In this document: positions 58,501 through 64,000 of the stretch, piece after piece
Layout: each line of letters opens with the position of its first letter
How positions within the stretch are numbered: the first letter of the stretch is position 1
NCBI GenBank assembly: GCA_004802645.1
Contig: SRKS01000004.1
Location: 1,116,001 to 1,180,000, forward strand
Direction: 5' to 3'
Source of the DNA: Amesomyces nigricolor
Taxonomy: Eukaryota > Ascomycota > Sordariomycetes > Sordariales > Chaetomiaceae
DNA length: 64,000 nucleotides
The notes under the pieces: generated by a model
The model's database searches: none
Seen by the model: only the letters and a program-made list of their open reading frames with translations
Told to the model about the DNA's origin: nothing
Program-made: the position numbers and the translations under genes

Positions 58501-59800
58501 CCGGCTGCTTGCCTGCCTTGCGCTTTTTGCGCGGCGGCAGCTCGGGTTCGGGGTCCGCCTCCTGCTTCGGCTGGGGCTTAGGCTGAGCTTCAAGCTGAGG
58601 CTCAGGCTCAGGCTCAGTTTCCTTCTCCTTGGCGGGCCGCTTCCTCTTCGGCTTCTGCTGCTTGGGACGCTGCTGCGGCTCCTGCGGCTGCTGATGCTGA
58701 GGCTGAGATTGAGACTGAGATTTGGCGCGGTGCTGGTCAAGACGCAGGGCCGACACGTCGAACTTGACGAGGTTGCTGAAGGGTGCGCGTCGGGGCGGGT
58801 GCGGCGCGAAGTTGTGGTTCTGCTCGTTGAAATAGGCAAATGCCTGATTGTGCCGCTTGCCCTCCCGCTTCCGGGCCTGAAGGAGGATGCAGAATTGCTC
58901 GAGGGTGTCTGCGTTGGCGGTCTGCAGAAACACCTTCTGGATCATGTCGAGGAATTCTTGGTTGGATGAATTTTCCTCAAACAGTGTGCGCAGGGCCCAG
59001 GCTGTGGGGTACCGATAATGGGTGAGCGCCTCGTCCACCGCGCCGTCCACCACCTTGGCGATGAAATCCTTCTGGTTGCCCGCCCGCGGGCCTGCAATTG
59101 CTCCAGAATCCGATTGTTGCACCTCGGTGCTTGCCCGTGATGCGCTCCGCCGGCCCGTGGCTTTTTGCGTTGAGCCCTGGCGCGTCCACTCCTCGTCGTC
59201 CGTGTCGCCGGAGACCACGGAACGGCGGGCACGCTGGGATGCAGCCGTCTTGCGTGCCTTGTCGTCCTCCTTGGCCGCGGCTTCGTCCTTGCCGAGGCCT
59301 CCGAGCTTCTCCTCGTCTTCGTCCTCGACCACATCGGTCTTTGCCTCGTCCTCGTCCTCCGTCTCGTCTTCCACGGGCGCGGACGGCGGCGGCGGAGGGG
59401 CAGGAGCTGGCGTAGGAGTAGCAGCCGTCTTCTGCTTGACGACGATCTTCCGAATGAGCGGGCGCTCGGGGGCGGCGGCCGCAGGTGGCGCTGTCTTCTT
59501 AAAAAGGCCGACCTTGGGCAGGGTCCCCAGCGGCACCATGTTCTCGACGACGCCGTGGCGCACGAGCCCGGCGTCCTGATAGCTCGCCTTGACCTGCACG
59601 GGCGGCTCAAGCCAGCGGTGCATAAATTGTTTTTGTCCTTCGGCGCCGTTGGTGCTCGCACCGCCGCCGTTTGCGCTACTGCTGGCGGCGTGGACCCTTG
59701 AGGATGGCGCCCCCGACGACTCGGTCGCAGCGGCCATCAACGGGCTCGAAAACCTCGATCGGGTGGCGCGCGTATTTGCTGAGACGTTGTTCGACGCCAT
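55505..59800 (-). CDS. Double PHD-finger protein, Rco1-like Rpd3S subunit (1286 aa)
   Basis: Exons: 59800-57534, 57471-57387, 57065-56728, 56675-55505. Introns are 62, 321 and 52 nt; the phases join to give intact fingers. The ATG at 59800 (GTCATGG) was chosen because further upstream the frame has only non-AUG starts; an unseen 5' exon is possible. Residues ~245-345 hold a conserved helical block (KDFIAKVVDGAVDEALTHY..., LEQFCILLQARKREG). A long low-complexity region (SQSQSQPQHQQ, EPEPEPQ, Lys/Arg/Ser) follows. PHD1 spans ~791-835 (YCSSCGGNGELVCCDGCTRSFHFTC, WFCNIC). PHD2 spans ~922-975 (CHSC..., CSQCGIFWHMDCLDPP). This matches Rco1, the subunit of the Rpd3 small histone deacetylase complex that suppresses cryptic transcription on K36-methylated chromatin. 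Confidence 0.88.
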
Positions 59801-61213
59801 GACGGGCGTGGGGATGCTGGCGAGAGCAGGCGCGCGAGAGGTAGAGGCAGGCCGCTTGCCGGTGGTGGTGGTGGTGGTGGCCCCCTTCTCCGTCTCGGTC
59901 TCGGTCTGCGATGGAACCAACAACAGTCCGCGGTCGCCTCGCGCCTGCGCACCTGGGTCAGCATCGCCGCGGCTAAAAATCGTGATTTCGGGAATACATA
60001 CTGTTCTGCCGTCCTACGACATGAATCAGGGCGAAAAAGTCGCGTTTTCGGTGGACGCGCGCGTGGTTGAGCGTGGGATGTTGGGAAAAGGGCGGAAAAG
60101 AAGGAGGCGCTGCTGGTTGTGCTGGGCTCTGCTGTGCCAGGGGCCAGAGGGAGACCGCTCCCTCGCTGTGTCCGGGGGTTGACGGGCGATTGACAGGGGG
60201 CGCGGGTGCACCTTGTTGGGGGCTCCGACACAAACCACCGCCGAAAATAAAAACCGGCCGGTTTTCGTAAGCTGATTTCGAATTCTCTCGAAGGAGGAGA
60301 CGCGTGATTCGTCTTCTGGATTCCTGTTCTCACCGATCCTGATGTTCTAATGGTTTGGGTCGAGCTGATGATGGCGTTGACCTTTTAGCTTGGCTGTGGG
60401 GAGTCAGGGGGTAAGGTAGTGTGTGTAAAGTAAAGCAAATCCGCTGGCGCGACGAGCTGTTGACTTTTCTCTTGCTCACTCGAGATGATGATAATAATCA
60501 GGAGTTTTCAAGTGTCAGGTTTGTTGGTCGAAGGAGAAAAGGCGTGGTGGTGGAAGTCGGGGAGGAAGCGTGAGAGGAAAGGGGATTTGGAGGAAAACAG
60601 TGGACGGAAGAGAAGGGGAGACGGGCCTTGCTGCTTGCCGTTCAGGGGGCCGACTTGGTTTTCCACAATGCTATTCTCAGCAGCATCACAATGGCACAAT
60701 AGTCACCGAGATCCTCAAGAAGCACAAGAAAATAGATCGAGGAGAGATTTCCACGACTGCCCCAGGTTTTTCACTCCTGTCGTGCGTCCTCCCGCGCATG
60801 GCGGACACCAAAACTCCACGCTGCGGCCTCAGGGCATTCACCCTCAACTCCACCATACACACCATCACCTGTCATCTTGACTAGTACAATGTCCGTTCTT
60901 AATATGCATTGCATTCCACTGTAGGCTAAAATGGGTATCGGGGTTTGATTCCCCCCGTTTCTGCGGGGTGGCTTGCTCACTATAAGTATACGCTGGGCCC
61001 TGGACAGGGCGATAAGTCAAGGCGATGACTGCTCAAATCCTCCCACGGCTCCAGAGCTCGAGACGCTCAGATCGCTCCGCCCTCCGAAGATACCGGAAAT
61101 CCCAAGCCACTGCACAGTTCTGGCACCGTTCCAGGCAAGAACCTGCGCCGAGTCTCGAACCGCGCAGGTATCCGCCCAAGCCCTGCCACGGACCGCCGCT
61201 CTGCTCCCTCCAT
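59801..61213. other. Intergenic, PHD-gene promoter and EBP1-like 3' flank
   Basis: Both neighbours are on the minus strand. A GGT/GGTGGTGGT stretch near 59862-59881 lies in the presumed leader. No gene supported. Confidence 0.5.
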
Positions 61214-62753
61214 TTACTCCTCATCGCTCTCCTCATCCTCCTTCTTGGCCGCCTTCTTCTTCTTGTTCTTCTTCTTGTTCTTGCCTGTGTTCCGCGCCAG
61301 AGGCTGCTCCAGGATCTTGAGGATCTCCTCATCCACAATCTTCTTGTCCGTCTTGAACTTGCTCACGTCCAGGGCCGGCGGCGCACCGAGCTTGGTGATG
61401 CCGTTCTTGGTGATCGCTGTGACAAAATTAGCCTCCCAAGCCTCCTACCCAAACTGTGGCTACCCTTACCAATCGTAGTGAGAAGCCTGGCGACAGGCGA
61501 GTTGTCCTTGTCGCCCGTGACCTCGTACTGGCGGAAGACGTTGCCGCGGACGCACTCAATGACGCCCGACTTGGCGTCACGCTCGTCCTCGAGCTGCCGC
61601 AGACTGAACGGGAAGGTGCCAAACTTCTTCTGCACCTCGGACAGGATCTTGCGCGACGAGGGACGCTTCAGCGCGTACGTGTTGGGGGTGCGGCGGTGGA
61701 GCGTCGTCCGCTGCTCGAACTGCTTGACCTTGCCCGACCCGAGACTGACGCCAATCTCAACACCCCAGGCCTCGCCGATCTCCGGGACGCCCTCGCCCTT
61801 GGTGCTCTCGCCGGGCGCAATGACGATCTTCTTCTTGCCCTCAATCTCGTTGCGATCAAACAGCCACGAGGTCGTGCTCTCGACGAGGTTGCAGTCGTAC
61901 GACTTGGCCACCTTCTCCAGAAGGCTGGTGATCTTGGCCTGCGTGGGCGCCTTGGCCGCGGCAGCCTTCGCCTTCTCCTCCTCGGTGCCCTGGGCCAGGA
62001 GGCCGGGGGGGAGCATCAAGCGCAGCATGAGCTCGTTGGCATAATGAGTGGCGAGCATGAGGTCGGCGTTCCGGCCCTCGACGACATCGTCGGACTTCTC
62101 CTGGGCAATGACCGTGTCGCAGACAATGGAGCCGAAACCATCAATCTGAGCACCCAGCTGGATCTTGATGGGCTCGCCGGCCTGGATCTCGACAGCAGCC
62201 TCCTTCTCGTCCGTCTTGAGCGGGGTGTAGGGAGTGACGAAGGCAGCGGGGGAGACAGTTGTCGGATGCGAGAAGCCCTTGGTGATCTTCTTGCCACGGA
62301 AGACCTTGGTCAGCTCCTCCTCGATGAGCTTGTCGCCCTTCTCGCAGATGTCGACAATCTTGGCGCCGGGAACGCAGAGCTTGGACACATCGGCAAGCAC
62401 CTTCTCGGAGATCTGGGCCGCCGTCTTGTACTTGGTGAGGGTGTCGGGGTTGTTGAGGGTGTAGTCTGGAGCGAGGGTCAGTCCTCGGCGCATGCACAGT
62501 AGCTTCCAAACAGAGAGGTAGTGGTCTGCCCGGCATGGAACCAGAACCAGCTGGCCGGGACGGGACGGGCCAAGGTGAGACAGGGGGAGCTAGGGGAGCA
62601 AGTACACATCCGGACCGACCAGATCGATGGGACCAACTGACGGGGACGGGGGCAGAGGACGAGGGAGGGGGACGACGGGGAGGGGAGGAGCTAGAGCTAG
62701 GTAGTCGACAGCATGCTCGTTCACTAACCAATCTCCTGGTTTTCGGTCGCCAT
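61214..62753 (-). CDS. EBP1/PA2G4-like 'curved DNA-binding' protein (407 aa)
   Basis: Exons: 62753-62729, 62465-61470, 61416-61214; the introns (263 and 53 nt) restore MATENQEIDYTLNNPDTLTKYKTAA at the start. The protein has the methionine-aminopeptidase fold without the enzyme's full metal-ligand set, as in the PA2G4/EBP1/Arx1-related group: LCVPGAKIVDICEKGDKLIEEE, ITKGFSHPTTVSPAAFVTPYTP, GEPIKIQLGAQIDGFGSIVCDTV, SWLFDRNEIEGKKKIV. The C-terminus is Lys-rich then acidic (NKKKNKKKKAAKKEDEESDEE). Fission yeast Cdb4 is a named member. EBP1 proteins bind the ribosome exit-tunnel region and RNA and influence growth. Placement in the family is firm; the molecular role in fungi is less clear. The first intron is unusually long for this window. 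Confidence 0.93.
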
Positions 62754-63456
62754 CTTGACTAAGTTGTACTCGAGCGAGCGAGTGTCTGTCTAACAATTTG
62801 AAGTACGAAGTATCAGGGAGGGTAAGTCAAAAGAGAGGTAGGGAGAAGGAAGTAAACTGCGGGCGGGGCGCGTGATGATTTTGAGCTACGGCAGCTTGGT
62901 TCCAAGGTTTGATTTTGTGAAGGCGGGGGAGGGGGTTTCTGTGTTTGTGTCCCGGGCCCCGCTCTCCACCTGAGCTTTGCAGCAAGCAACCAACCTGGAA
63001 GCTGGAAGCTGCGGAAGGCGGCTTCTGGGCTGTGACGATTTGGAGGGGCTCCAGCCGCGGCTTGGCAGGAGTGGCAGGGAAGCAGAGAGCCGAAAGAGCG
63101 TCCCCTTGTCGATGCCAAGACCATCTGGCTGGCCCACACTCTCTGCCTTTCATTGGCCAATGACTTGGGCCAGTCGCGCTCCGTCGTTTCTTCGACCTTC
63201 GCGCATCCCTTCCATCCCCAGATTCCCCATTGGGCGCCGCCTCACGCCTCACACCTCCCACGCACCGCGATCAAAGAGCTTCACTCCCCCAACCAGCGAC
63301 ACCCACCAGTAGCACCGCACGGCCCAGTCCACGCGATTCACGTCCCGGCCGAATTGCGCCTGTCGCCCTCTCTACCGTCTCGTCGCGGCGACGCTTCGCT
63401 TCTCTTCTTTTGTGTTTCGTCTCCTTTCTTTTCTTATCTTCCAGAGACTTTAGGCG
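62754..63456. promoter_or_regulatory. Divergent promoter: EBP1-like (-) and SNF5-like (+)
   Basis: 703 bp lies between the two start codons. The right half is C/T rich on the plus strand, consistent with the SNF5 leader. A CTTCCAG at 63438-63444 could be the acceptor of a leader intron. Confidence 0.55.
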
Positions 63457-64000
63457 ATGGCCACATCACAGCTGTCATCGTCAGCCGCGGGCGGCGACGG
63501 TGACGCTCACACAGCAGGGCCCTCCACGACTGCCGCTGCATCAACGTCGACGAGTTCTCTAGCTGCTGCTCCTGCTGGCGCGTCATCAAAACCCGCCACG
63601 CCGCCCGACGATGCGACACCCGCGATCCCCCCCCGTGACAAGGACGCCCTTAACAACCTTCTTGTCGAGCGCTTTCAGACACGCGACTGGTTACACTCTG
63701 TCGCCATCAAGGACGCCCAGGTTCGCGTTGAGAAGGATATCAAGGACATGCTCGCCCGCGCAAGTGACCACCGTACATACAAGGAATACTATGCCGCCTA
63801 TCCCGCCAGGCTCTACGGCGAGGGCTACCGCGCTCATGGCAATGGATACACCGAAAACGGCACCACCACCAAGATCATCTATCCTGCGCAAAAACCACGC
63901 CCGGGCAAGAGGGCCACGCCCGCGTTCAAGTTCAACAAGAAGGAGATGAAGAAGCAAGCCGAGCAGCACGAGGAGCTGGTGCCCGTCCGGATAGACGTCG
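63457..64000 (+). CDS. SNF5-family chromatin remodelling subunit, N-terminal part (cut by right edge)
   Basis: The open frame runs 181 codons from the ATG at 63457 to the edge. Residues 1-60 are Ala/Ser/Thr-rich. Then comes a conserved block (DALNNLLVERFQTRDWLHSVAIKDAQVRVEKDIKDML), a Tyr-rich stretch (YKEYYAAYPARLYGEGY) and, at the edge, EELVPVRIDV, which is how the SNF5 domain of Snf5/Sfh1/INI1 proteins begins (LVPIRxDxE). Such proteins are core subunits of SWI/SNF or RSC nucleosome remodellers. Choosing between Snf5 and Sfh1 needs the missing part; the short N-terminus and single-domain look favour an Sfh1/Snf5-homologue of the filamentous-fungal type. Confidence 0.8.
   Translation, partial: MATSQLSSSAAGGDGDAHTAGPSTTAAASTSTSSLAAAPAGASSKPATPPDDATPAIPPRDKDALNNLLVERFQTRDWLHSVAIKDAQVRVEKDIKDMLARASDHRTYKEYYAAYPARLYGEGYRAHGNGYTENGTTTKIIYPAQKPRPGKRATPAFKFNKKEMKKQAEQHEELVPVRIDV

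Overview
The window is nuclear DNA of a filamentous ascomycete, most likely a Sordariomycete close to Sordariales/Chaetomiaceae. This rests on short GT-AG introns (mostly 50-85 nt) with CTRAC branch sites, GC-rich coding sequence, pyrimidine-rich promoters and leaders, and the protein set. I built 18 genes by joining exons where donor, branch site, acceptor, reading phase and protein-family alignment agreed. Orthology is from recognising family motifs; no database search was run. The species is not determined.

Left part (1-18 kb): a truncated coiled-coil gene at the left edge, a small single-pass membrane protein, 5.6 kb without a gene that probably holds the long leader of a Pumilio-family (Puf3-type) RNA-binding protein, then a tandem pair of paralogous genes (13231-15250 and 15697-17374, both minus). 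Each of the pair encodes one Pipsqueak-like helix-turn-helix followed by an array of CENP-B/Tc5-type helix-turn-helix units (six and five), with no transposase catalytic domain and a first exon that looks like a mitochondrial presequence. This pair is the strongest candidate for something undescribed.

Middle (18-46 kb): mainly conserved cell-biology genes. They are Rae1/Gle2 (mRNA export), a GPI-type secreted aspartic protease, a divergent V-ATPase subunit c convergent with Vps18 (both vacuolar), a LaeA-like methyltransferase, a nucleotide-sugar 4,6-dehydratase, the divergent pair RPF1 (60S biogenesis) and glycyl-tRNA synthetase (two in-frame AUGs giving a mitochondrial and a cytosolic form), and a Cla4-type PAK kinase.

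Right part (46-64 kb): a second PUF protein of the Jsn1/Puf1-Puf2 class (RRM plus PUF repeats), an Rco1-like double-PHD subunit of the Rpd3S deacetylase, an EBP1/PA2G4-like 'curved DNA-binding' protein, and, divergent from it, the 5' part of an SNF5-family chromatin remodelling subunit cut by the right edge. I found no tRNA, rRNA, CRISPR or intact transposon.
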